Positions 13,701 to 39,884 of a stretch of DNA of 64,000 nucleotides are shown here, in pieces. The position numbers were made by a program, and so were the translations under genes. Source of the stretch: Seriola aureovittata (lineage: Eukaryota > Chordata > Actinopteri > Carangiformes > Carangidae); NCBI RefSeq assembly GCF_021018895.1, contig NC_079373.1:22080501-22144500 (forward strand), written 5' to 3'. The notes under the pieces are model-generated. The model did no database searches. It saw only the letters and a program-made list of their open reading frames with translations, and had not been told where the DNA came from. Position 1 is the stretch's first letter. Each line of letters begins with the position of its first letter.

Positions 13701-14511
13701 TTTGCATTCAAAGTCTCTCTTTGACGTTTGTTTCCAAAGTTTAGTTTTACATGTCATTAGGATCAAATCTCACACATGGATAAATTTAGTAATTAATTTG
13801 AATTAATTTAGTGGTTGTTCAACTTGGGACTGAGCCACTGCAGAGGGGGGGTGGGAAATTGATTTAATCATACTAACCAATTTTTATTCATCCGTCTACA
13901 TTCCACGCAAGATTTTGACACTCTTCATGTCATACACTTGTGTATCTTACTGAAAAGTTTGTTTTGGTTTCCCTCTAGTGTTGGACTTTCCCAAAGAGCT
14001 CTCTGATATGTTTGATCCAACAAGAGGTAAACATTTCTTTAGTTTTTCAGAAATTTGATATTTTCTCCTCCAGTGACTGCAGTTACCAACGTCACACCTT
14101 CTCAGTGTTGTGCAAATTGAAGGCTTTACAAAGGGTCACTCAGTTCTATTCTCTCTCTGACAGAGATCATGAGTGGAGATTTGTTGGAAGACTTGATGTC
14201 ATCAGAAGGTATGTTTGCTCACAGACACACGAATGGAGAAGCAGATGACCGTGAGGATTTGATGATGTGTAATTTGTGTAACAAAGAGGCTATTGAATAA
14301 ACGTAACTTTTGGATTCCATTGTACATTTCAACACATGGCCTCGTCTTACGCATCCTGCATGTCTCATCTATTTCTCTGGTTGTTCCATTTCCAGTGTTC
14401 TCGCCTCTCCTCCGGCTGTCCCCTCCACCCAGCGACCACGACTACATATACAACCTGGATGAGACAGAAGGCCTGTGTGACCTCTTTGATGTCCCTATTC
14501 TCAATCTCTGA
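7750..14511 (+). CDS. e2f4: Transcription factor E2F4
   Basis: Eleven exons: 7750-7914, 9667-9776, 10923-11084, 12372-12415, 12506-12570, 12664-12852, 13166-13253, 13408-13554, 13979-14026, 14164-14208, 14396-14511. Together they code for 392 aa (human E2F4 is 413). Phases agree throughout. Order of domains: winged-helix DNA-binding domain ([16 protein letters not shown] near residue 30; [20 protein letters not shown] in exon 2), coiled-coil dimerisation segment in exon 3 ([15 protein letters not shown]), marked box ([20 protein letters not shown], about 160-210), a Thr/Ala/Ser-rich linker (about 225-315), and the C-terminal transactivation and pocket-protein-binding segment DYIYNLDE...LCDLFDVP. 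Compared with human E2F4 as I recall it, the serine run is very short. The frame is open upstream to 7615, but the double ATG at 7750/7753 fits the family length. The protein partners with DP and p107/p130 to repress cell-cycle genes. The third intron is of the U12 AT-AC class (separate entry). Intron 1 (7915-9666) shows no other element. Confidence 0.96.
11085..12371 (+). other. e2f4: U12-type AT-AC intron of e2f4
   Basis: No GT donor or AG acceptor fits the exon 3/exon 4 join. The intron instead begins ATATCCTT at 11085, the exact U12 AT-AC donor consensus, and ends in AC at 12370-12371. A branch-site match CCTTAAC lies at 12355-12361, about 12 nt before exon 4. Splicing there restores the family reading (…NNSP then MAYIKHED) in phase. 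E2F family genes are known to carry a U12 intron. Confidence 0.9.
11940..12200. repeat. Degenerate interspersed repeat (teleost family) inside the U12 intron
   Basis: The stretch opens with GGGGCACTCCACTGATTTTT, which I recognise as the start of an interspersed family common in percomorph genomes. The rest is diverged and its right border is uncertain. Non-coding; based on recalled similarity only. Confidence 0.4.
13590..13641. repeat. (ATAAC)n pentanucleotide microsatellite
   Basis: Ten perfect tandem ATAAC units in the e2f4 intron that follows the exon ending at 13554. Confidence 0.95.
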
Positions 14512-16540
14512 CCCTGGAGACTGTTGTCAGAGTGGGAAAGCATTTCCCTTACATGCTAATCTACCTTCATTTTCTCCAAGTTTTCCCCCTCACTGACGGT
14601 GAAGGTGAGAAGAGGTGCAGGAAAGCCCATATGATCTGATGAGCATTCAAAGACACCTCTGCACTGACACAGTGAGCTCAAGCTGAGCTCAGTCAGACAG
14701 TAGCTCGATGTACAAATTTATGAAGAAATACAGGCGAGAACAAAACGTTTTATTTACTGCTTTTCCAAGGAAACTGAGTCAAAACAAAAGACAAATAATT
14801 ATATTTTTGGATTTTTGTGTATTATAAAGCGTCATGTTTGTGTATCAGCTTTCCCGTGTTCTCAAGAGCGAATGTGTGTAAGCATACTTTACATGAGTGT
14901 GCTTGTGAGTCTGTGTGCCTGCTTGTTTTTTGTATTGAATGCTCTCTTAACTTGAGTCAGATATCTCCAGGAAAAAAAGAGAGAATTATCAGGTCAAGAG
15001 TCATAGCAGACTAAAGGAGCACAGCCTTTATCACCTGGCAGCTGCTCACGCATTGGCTGAATGAGTCCAAACACAGCTGGTTAAAATATGCACTGTCCTC
15101 ATGTACATAGAGAATATATATTTTGTATTACCAGCACACAAAACTATTGTATTATTATGAACTACATTTGTGGCAGAGCAGTAGTTTGCCAAAAAAGAAA
15201 GGTACCATACTCAAATGATCAATACTCTATTTAAGAATTGTTTTGTTTTGAATAATGGGACTTGATTAAACCTTTCAGTGCTGAAGTGCTGTTGGGTTCC
15301 AGTTAGAGAAAGAACATTTTAATACTAAGCTGTTGAGGCCAATAAACTTTGATGTAATGAGCCAAGGACCAAAAAAGTGCAGGACTGGGGGGGAAGTTTT
15401 AGACTACAACTATTTTTACATTAACACCTTTTTAGGTCAACAAGGTGCTTGTTAAAATGAAAAATAAAAATGTCACTTGTAAACTCTACATTACGAATAC
15501 CTTGTTCTTTAACTGGTTCAACATTGGCACGTCTACACTGAGAGGTTCAATTGTTTAAAAAAAGAAAACGGGCACGCTTTCAGTTTCATTTTGCCTCTGG
15601 ACTACTACTATTGGACCTTACAGATTTTTATTGGCTCTGATTTATATGTAATTTAACTGGTGTATGTCAGAGGAGTAGCCTTTTCCCCCCTTTCTGAAAT
15701 GAGTTTTGTGGCGAATGTCTTTCAATTATAATGTATGTATATGAATACCATTGTACTCAGTTCATTTGTATGTAAAAGGACATGTATGTATTTCTGATGT
15801 ATTTTTACTGATGCAGTGAATATAGTCACCATGTCATGAAGTGTGATCTTGTTTTGGCTATTTTTTTTTTGTATATTTGGCACAGATCCCTATTCGATAG
15901 TTTTTACTTTTTTTCGTTTTACTTTCTGTTCACGCTCATCACTCTAAATTTGATTTTTCAACTCTAATTATTCTCTCTGTGCAGGGGACAGATGAGTAGC
16001 AATTCGGGATGATTTGTTACTCGTCAGACTGTACAATACCGATATTCATCTTTCTACGGTGCTTTCTTCTGTAAAATCACTTTTTGTGTAATAATATCCT
16101 GGTTTGCCCAGGATGACATGTATGTATGTAAAGTATGTACTGTGTATATCCTTCTCTACCGCTTGTATAGAATAGCATTTATTTTTTATACCTGCTAGAT
16201 ATATTATTACATGACCGTTGCTACTAATTTTGGGCTACACTTAAACTTTAAGGGATTTATTCAAAAAACCTTCTGCTTTATAAAAGTATCCTATCTCATC
16301 ATTGCACTTTACATCACTGTGGACAGATTAGTTGCTACTCATTCATGTCTTGATCAGTAGCCAGTCGTTGTGTTTGGACAGTGTTTGTGAGCAGCCAGGG
16401 AGTTCAAGAGTCCTGGGTTGAATGGATCATGTCTTGTCTGCTGGTGTGTGAGACTCAATCCTTCAGACCGCTTTTAACAAGGCTCACTATTGTTAGGCTG
16501 TAGTTGCATCAAATGATACAAAAATAAACACTTTGGTATT
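14512..16540 (+). other. e2f4: e2f4 3'UTR with poly(A) signal
   Basis: About 2 kb without a plausible reading frame follows the stop codon at 14509-14511. An AATAAA lies at 16523-16528. Other A/T-rich candidates upstream could give shorter 3' ends. Nothing else is recognisable. Confidence 0.6.
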
Positions 16541-17284
16541 CTTTGTGTATTGTCTGGTTTCCTATTTAACTCAAGGATCTCCTGTCATAATATATGCAGA
16601 AAAAACTCACGTATGTTGTTTATATGAGCTAGGGCCATTCATTGTGTTATGTTTTTGTTTTTAATTAACTAATTGATTATAGTCATGAGCTGTTTACATG
16701 CAGTTTAAAGAAAATATGTTACAAAAAGACAAGGTGCAGATGTCACAATAAATGTCCTTTGATTTGCCCCTGTGGACAGGACCTTGGGCTACTGTATGCT
16801 TGTTCATTCAATATAACATTGACAGTTATTTAATTGAACAGGCAGAACTTGATTTGTCGTTAGATTATGTACAATGAGTTTGCAGCTGATGTCACAGCCT
16901 CCCCAATTATCAGACAAACCTATTTAGCTAGCTTTGTGGAGATCTGATAAGGTCCACAAATGTAAAAGAACCGTTAAAGATTATTGGTGTATTATCCCTA
17001 AAACTCATTCCCTATCTCGTCCTCCCCTCTTTTCCTGTCAACTTTCTATGATAAATGCATTAAAATAACCAAAAGAGCCACTTAAGTAAAAAATCATATG
17101 TCTGTACAGGAGACAGACATGAAATGCAGCAGTATGTTGGTAGGCTTATCAGTGCAGTAATGTGACATACAGGCTCCCTGCTCCCCCTTTGGTTACAATA
17201 GGCTTGTTAATATAATTCTCAGAAGTATGGAAGTAGGGAAAATTCGTGTATACAGTGTAAAACAACTCTGGGGAAAAAGGGGGG
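16541..17284. other. Intergenic DNA between e2f4 and elmo3
   Basis: A/T-rich, without reading frames, tRNA-like structures or recognisable repeats. Confidence 0.5.
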
Positions 17285-17301
17285 ACAGCAGGGGGCAGCT
17301 G
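17284..17301 (+). promoter_or_regulatory. CTCF-like motif
   Basis: ACAGCAGGGGGCAGCTG on the plus strand matches the CTCF core (CAGCAGGGGGC). It sits between the e2f4 3' end and the elmo3 promoter region. Confidence 0.45.
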
Positions 17302-17959
17302 TAACCAACTATACCCGACCCGGAACTTTGAATTAATTCATCTCCTACTTCTTGGAAAATTGGAAGAAAAGCTTGTGTGGTTCAGTACGAGGAGCAAAAG
17401 CATTTCCAGAGCTTGTATTATTTTTCTTTCAAAGTAAAAGCGCTATATCTCTCGAGGAGTAAAACGATTTATTGGCGGTCTTAAAAGTAATGAACTGAAA
17501 GGGTTGAATGGACAATCTGTCATGGAGGTATATAGATGGAACTAAATGCCATGAAACAAATAAAAGCGTGATGGATTTTTTTTCATACGAAAGTTTCTCA
17601 AAACATAATTTCCACGCCAATGCTTATATCAAAACACCATAGGCACGAAAGGTTTTATTTTGAAAGTAATAACCGGAAGACAGTTGTCTTAACATGTCTA
17701 ACTTGCCCCGACCCTCGACCAAACGACTCCAACCAACCCGGAACTTTTAAATCAACTAATCATTCCTGAAAACTTGTTTCGAGGAGTTTCCTCCTGCTTT
17801 TTTTTTTTTGTTCAGATGTTTCTTTAAGAAAAAAGTAACTTCTGGATACTGAGCGTTGTTCCCTCTGAAGGAAAAAAAAAAGACAGCTGCAAATGTTTCT
17901 CGCTCCGACTGCGGCGGTTCCTGCAGGACAGTAGCCCTCGACTTGTCTTTTCAAACCAG
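17300..17959 (+). promoter_or_regulatory. elmo3: Probable elmo3 promoter and non-coding first exon
   Basis: A donor (CAAACCAG then GTAGGAC) at 17959/17960 is the best candidate for the end of a 5'UTR exon that would join the coding exon acceptor at 22148. Upstream lie three CCGGAA ETS-type cores (about 17320, 17673, 17739). Two of them sit in a repeated CCCGGAACTTT context. Inference from position and splice motifs; no TATA box is convincing. Confidence 0.45.
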
Positions 17960-18405
17960 GTAGGACGCAGTCAGAGGAAAAAAAGCTCTGCAGCTGATTC
18001 TCACATTTCTTTTCACAAACCTGTTGCGATTCATTTCACAAAGCTTTGGCAGCAGCCATATCAGTTTTAAATTGAAAGTACCAACAGTTCAGGTGCTGTT
18101 TTGATACTTATTTGCACGTACGTGTTTACTTTTACTTCTAACTAAGTCAGCTTGAACATTGTTTGGTGGTGAACATTTGCAGCACCACATGCCTTTACTC
18201 AACTAGCGTTCAGCTGCACTTACATTTATTTGTGTAAAACAGAATTGAGATATTGTCATAAACGGATTACTGTATGCATGAAAGTAATACTGAAAGTATG
18301 AAAGTCTGATTCTACTAGATCACAGTACAAAAAAGAGGGGGGGTTGGGGGCGGGAGGGGGTCCCTGTCAGGTTAGGAATTTCAGGCAGCTGAGAGCTCCC
18401 CCTTT

Positions 18406-18407
<2 letters not shown>

Positions 18408-18462
<55 letters not shown>

Positions 18463-18465
18463 ACA

Positions 18466-18502
<37 letters not shown>
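18408..18502. repeat. (CA)n microsatellite
   Basis: About 95 bp of CA dinucleotides with two CTCA interruptions. Confidence 0.95.
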
Positions 18503-18504
<2 letters not shown>

Positions 18505-18799
18505 CCACAGAGGGGAGGGGAGTGTGTCAGTCCAGGGGGTCTGAGACACACATTGGGTCTGCAGGCAAACAAAAGGTCTGGCCGTGCCTGTGGTTTTAAG
18601 CTTAATGAAGCAAACTGCTCAGAGAAGAGCACAGGCACTGAATATGATGGACCCCTTATCTTTAAGAGCGTGGGTCTGTGAGACAAGGTTTATTGTTTCA
18701 CTGCGGGAAACAGTCTATCTATTTATTGTACATACACAGATATATATTCATGCCTAAATTAGGTTTTTCTGCATTGTAACTGTCATAACTTCCCGTATC

Positions 18800-18965
18800 G
18801 TAATAACTTAGTAATACAGAAACAATTTATCAACTGAGTAAATTGAGTTTGGACAAAATTCATTGATTATCAAAATTGTTGCCAACTAGTTTTCTGTCAA
18901 TGACCTAATCCATTATTTTACTACTTGTTTTGGCTCTAAAACTCTAGATAACCTTTTATCAACCT
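18800..18965. repeat. Degenerate interspersed repeat
   Basis: The A/T-rich segment around CATTGATTATCAAAATTG, ending TTTTGGCTCTAAAACTC, resembles a very common percomorph repeat built on ATTAATCGACTAAT-type words. Strongly diverged; family and borders uncertain. Confidence 0.35.
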
Positions 18966-20009
18966 GTGTTGATAAATGCAATGAGGTTTTATCATACTGA
19001 ATCACTGTATTAAGAGTAGTTTACCAACACCATAACTTCTGTTTTAATGCAGACAGGCACATGCAGACTTTTGTTTCAGCTTCCACAGACAGGTACAGAC
19101 ACTGTCTGACACACTCTCTTCAGTGGTTAACCTCTGTGGAGACTGAGATGGAAACCTCCCCTCTCTATTCTGCTGAGTTAAGGAAAGGAAACATTGAAGT
19201 GCTTTCACATTTTTACTAATCAGCAGCTTTTCTCATGAGCTGAGGTGTATGACAAACACAGGGCCAATTTGACAGTATTTAAACTGTGCAAAAAATCTGC
19301 CTGAAGAAAAGTAAAATAGTCTCAGAGTTTTTGAACGTTTTAACATCCTTTTTGTATTTTTACTAATACATTCTTCATCAGGTTGTATTACCAGCCATTT
19401 AACGTGATTAAATATAAAATAGTATGAAATTCATTCAATGAAATGAGTCAATAGACGGATTACAACATTACTAAACTAGTTTTGTTTTGGAAACGAGCCG
19501 AGGCTCAAAGCACGAGCTAGAGTTTATTGTTAGACTAGTTGTAATGATGGGAGAACGTCAGTGAAGGGGGAGCTTTATCCAGTCTTCCATGAGGTCTGGA
19601 GCATGTACAGACAGGTCGTGATGACTGTGGGCTAATAGTGCTTTGTTGTCGTCATGGGTAAACCAAGAATGCTAGACGGTGGGAAGATGTAACTTGAATG
19701 TTTTAACTCTCAGGATTGGGTAATCTGACTTTGGTTATTGCAGCAACAGAAAATCAGTATAATCTTCGTATTATGATATTAGGCAACAAATTATCTATTT
19801 TTGTTATGGTAACAGCATGATAGTTTTGGCCTCCTGTTCTTCAAGACAATTTTCTAATATTAATAGAAGTTGAAAAAAATGAAAGCCTCTACCTGCTTGG
19901 TTGCACAGATGATAGTTTCTCAAAATCTTCATGTGTGTAAACATCATTAGATTGCATAGTCATGCAAAAAAGTGATTGTAAAACCACCTTCGTTTCACAT
20001 CTTTAATCT

Positions 20010-20225
20010 ACAGCCACGCTAGCAGCTCTGTGAATGGTACCTTGAGCTAAATGCTATCATCAACATGCCAACATGCTGGTGATGTTTGATGATGCTGACG
20101 ATGCATATGACGTGTTCACCGTCTTACTTTAGCCATCAGCATACTAACGTTTGCTAATTGGCTGTAAACACAAAGCATATCTGGGGCTGATGGGAGCATC
20201 AATGGTTTTCCAGGTACTATACTAA
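20010..20225. repeat. Degenerate interspersed repeat (GCTAACATGC family of percomorphs)
   Basis: Words in the order CACGCTAGCAGCTCTGTG, TTGAGCTAAATGCTA, CAACATGCCAACATGCTG, GTTTGCTAATTGGC, AAACACAAAGCAT and GGGCTGATGGGAG match my memory of a high-copy short element in percomorph genomes. No coding capacity. Confidence 0.55.
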
Positions 20226-20460
20226 TTATTTTCATTATCTATTAATCTGTACATTATTTTCTTGGTTAATTGGTTAGTTATTTGTCTATAAAACAACAGC
20301 CCACTGTGACGTCTTCAGATGTCTTGAAATTTTCACAGCCACAGTGTAAGTGGCTGATTTAGAGCTTTTTAGGGCCTTTAAAATGTTTGTGATGTTTGAT
20401 TTTTGTCAGCCAGATAAAGAATTAGTTTCATTTTCCATTTGCCAGCCTTTTGGAGAACTC
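20226..20460. repeat. Second degenerate interspersed repeat
   Basis: Contains TTCTTGGTTAATTGGTTAG and CCCACTGTGACGTCTTCA in the order seen in another abundant teleost repeat. It abuts the preceding element. Diverged. Confidence 0.4.
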
Positions 20461-21937
20461 TTTTTTTTTTAAATAAATTGTACAGGTCATATTCATACAG
20501 TTTAGCTTCTCATACAGACCTGCCAAGTATTCATTCAGAATGGGAAATGAAGAGCAGCGTCCAAACACGCAGCTGACTAAAAAGCCACAATTTTTACGGT
20601 GTGTATTTCCCCATTAATCCTCAATCTGTGAAGAATTGTTTTGACAAAGCAAAGCCACCCCTCCTTTCACTCTTTGCAGTACAACCCAACCAATAATTTG
20701 ACGTTCAGCTGATATTTTCAGTTTCATTTCATCATTATTCATCTCAGACAGACACTCAGCTTAAAACCCACAGGCAGTCAGATTTTGTCCCTGAATTTGC
20801 TGACTCATAAGCTGCAAACAAACCTTGATTCCCCCAAATCTCTTTAAGATTAATAAGGCTGCAAACCGCTGTTGTTATTTGTTGGAGGGAAGTTGACCTT
20901 TGGCACCAGCACCAATTTACCAGAATGTTTTCAGGACCTCAGGGCTGTCTTCACCCTCCAGTCCATGTAATTTATCCAAAAACAAACGTGGGAATGTGTT
21001 GTTTGTTGTATTTGCATCTTTTTGTTGATCAAAATCTTCTTTCCTGCTCTGCCCCCATTTTCATTCCTGCTTTGAAAACCTTCTACATCAGGAAAATCGC
21101 TGCCTCAGGCCAAGTGAGGTGAGAAGACCGTAAAGGCGTATGGTTGTTTTGACAGGAGTATTGCTTTGAAACCTGCCATAAACTGTGAGGTCTTTCTCTT
21201 TGAGAGTGGAGTGAAACTATGCGAGCTATCCAACAGATCATACAGAGGATGGGGGTTATTAATCACAACGAATACAAGCGGGCGCAAGCTCGACCGTTTT
21301 TCTTTCATCGCGAGCTCGTGAGTGTACAAAAGAATTTAGATCCAACTGTATTGTTTCCATGTGCTGAGAGCAAGGGAGAGACGGAGAAGGACGAGGAAGG
21401 GGGAAGGGTTGGAAGCACAACAACAGCTTCTTCTGTATCCTCTGGGAATGCCGTCTGAAGGCTGCGGAAGAAGTTTGTCTGTGAGCTGGAAGGGGGAGTG
21501 TGAACAATCCACAGTGCGTGTGTAGACAGCCCTCTCAGCTTTACTCAGTGCACCATAAATACACAGTGAAAGAGGAACACAGTGTTCTACAACTTCATAT
21601 TGAAAACGATAGTTGCTCTGACAGCCATGAGTCATTCATGAGGTGAACAGAATCATCAGCGCCCCTAAAAGGGAACCTGCTCTTGGGTTGGGTTGTTTTT
21701 GCTGTATCACGTTTTGAAATCGCAGAATTATTATTCCGTTTTGCACAGCTCAAGTTTCTGTTGGTAAAAATCAAACTGAACAGTTTGACTGCTCCACATA
21801 GGCCTACATTTTTGTTGATTTATGTAATGATCAGTGTCCAATTTATCTCTATATATCACACTTAGAGCTCATGTTTATAGCTCAGCCTGTGAAATAAGTC
21901 TTCTGCTTTTTTTTTTTTAGACCCATCGAATACAAGC

Positions 21938-37285
<15,348 letters not shown>

Positions 37286-38595
37286 AGCGTGTGCACAGGC
37301 TGGAGTGCAACTAGGATGTGCGAATGTGTAAATATATGTGTATGTGTATGTGTGTGTGTGTGTTTGTGTGTTTGTGGTGAGATTTGATCTGTGCGTCCAT
37401 GCACTTATTAACACAGATTTATAACCCTGACATTAGAATTTTCTTCTGTGGCCTCATTCTCTACATCCAAGTGAAACTGAAAACATGGAAAGAGTCTCTT
37501 AAACTACAATAGCGGTTGTGGGTAGGAATCGCTACCAAATGGCTCTCAGCCGGATTAATGCTGCAGATTATCACTCCCCAACTGGGATAGAAGTTTTCTT
37601 TCTTTTCTCAATCAGTTGATGTTCAGCTGTTCTCCTTCCTGTTCCTCATCTGTCTGGAAACATCAACAAATTCCAAAAACAGAGACTTGGATAAATGAGA
37701 TTCTTGATGTTATAAAATACCACCGCTCAAGTAATGGTACTTTAATTTTGTTGTGTAATCAGTTTTATATTTCTAAATATATCTAAACTATGTATGATAC
37801 GTGGAATATTCCTGTGTGCGAGGCTGCTTATTACTGGTTGGCGCTGTAGACGCTTTGATCTGGTTGTGCTCATTTCTCCTAAATTCTTGTATGTTTTTTG
37901 TTTTTTTTATTAATGGGCATTAACTAGAACACAGTGCTTTTTCAAGATGTGGTACATGTCTGATTCATTTCCAATGTGATATAGAACTACAGTATGTTTT
38001 CAATGTTGGATGATTTTTCTTGCTTAAATACACCTATAGGTACTGGCCTTTGTACGGATCCCAGTGGCTCAGTGATGATTACTGTGGAGCGGAGATGCTC
38101 TGACTTCTTGTTTTATAGCAGTGCAGATTTGCATTAGGTACTAAGCTGACTTTTTTTTTTTTTTTTTCTTGTGGTGGTAAAGCCACTTTACAACTTTACA
38201 ACAATCAACAGTTTGAAAATTAGAAAGAAAACTTGTGACTAGTTTAATATCTGACCAACAATCATCCCTGTGAGTCTGTACGACACAGAACTGCATTGAA
38301 CCCTGATTTAACTCTAACTGAATCATTTTATACAAGGTAATTATTATAATGTGATGCGCTCAATCTCACCATGCATTCACTGGGGGCTGCAAGCAGCACA
38401 GAACTGACACAGATCTACAGAATATCATAGTGTGTGTGTGTTTTCGGCCAGTTTTTGGCACCGGGTTATTACATTTCAGCACGGTCACGACTTTCTTCTG
38501 CAGTGCATTCCTGACACACCCCCCTCTGCGATGATGCTCACTCTGAGTCATGCGCTTTGGGTGATTTCACATGAATAAAAAGTTTGATTTATACT
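37286..38595 (+). other. elmo3: elmo3 3'UTR with poly(A) signal
   Basis: Follows the TAG at 37283-37285. AATAAA at 38574-38579 is the likely signal; the next gene's 3' end faces it from the opposite strand about 70 bp away. Confidence 0.65.
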
Positions 38596-38639
38596 GAGAA
38601 AAAAAAAAAACTTGTGTTTCTCTGCTAGCGTAGTCTCCA

Positions 38640-39884
38640 AACTTTGGTTTATTTATAAAATCAACATCTTTTACACTTGATTCTTCATCTTTACAGTATA
38701 TATGTCTCCCTCTGTGACAGTCCGTCATGCCCTGTTACAACAGTACAAACATTTTCAATAATGTACATACTGTATAAAGGGATATTATTTCTTTAATAAG
38801 ACTACAGTGCTTGAGCAAGACCAAAAGTGGAGAGATTGGTCCCTTAAATGAATTCAAGTTAGTTCAACGCAACGGGTTGATCCATTATTCTGTTTTGTTG
38901 ATTTAAAAAAGAGGAAATTATCAAGACAAAAATCAAAAGCATGTTTCCAAAGCTATACAGATGTGAGCATTTAAATCAAGTCTTTCCTCCTTTTAGTGCT
39001 CAAAGCACAATAGAAATGTTCTCAATGTTAAGCAAAAAACCTGAAAGTCATCATGTAAAAACAATATAGGATCTGTCAATTTAAGTCACATGCTTCAAAA
39101 TTCTAAAATGTTTATATTATCATATATATTAAGAATTAACTTTCAGTCTCACTAACACTGTTTCTTATGGGACAGCTTCTGCTCGTGTTCTTGATGTATA
39201 CTGTTTACCTTTTAACTTAGATAAAAGCACCTTGTCACTACAAGGGAATTAATACAACAAGCAAAATCTCTCATGTACAAGAAAACAATTCCCGTTCTCA
39301 TTATGATTAGACAGTGAGAATATTTTTTACTGTGGCAGTTGTGTGTTTCAGTTTTGGGGAATTCACTTGATTTTATTGGGTACTTGTGCACAAACTAGGC
39401 ACCTTGAAACGCCTTCCCTAGATGAAATCTGTGCCTTCAGCGGTGATACACCACATACACTAAACATAAATATTACACCAAAACATTTTCCGCTTGGACT
39501 CAACAGTTAATGATCTTTGAAAGTGGCGGTTAGGATGGGTGTGTTTTCAGTCCGATACATTTTTGTCTGCCTGGTCTGATTATTTGAATCCAAGCATGAA
39601 CATACTTAGGAAATGTTTAACCAGACAAGCAGAAGTACTTCCACATCGGTTTTGTGCAAGTGGCACCTGCTCTATACGAGAGAGATTTAAAATATAAATA
39701 AATAAAATAAATCACTTACAGGCTGACTTACAGATGACAGGTTTTACAGTAGCTCAGACTGTAAACTGTCAACGCTTCCTTCAATTCTTGTGCAAATTGT
39801 TGAGATGTGCAAAAGCTCAACTCATGGAGCAGGCTTTGGTCAGCAGGTTTTGTAATTGGTCCGGCAGTCATGCACGACATTCAG
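38640..39884 (-). other. lrrc29: lrrc29 3'UTR with poly(A) signal
   Basis: Non-coding, A/T-rich. On the minus strand an AATAAA lies at 38648-38653, about 1.2 kb past the stop codon at 39885-39887. Confidence 0.55.

Noticed and set aside
16144..16153. U12-like ATATCCTT in the e2f4 3'UTR
   Set aside because: No downstream exon; chance match.
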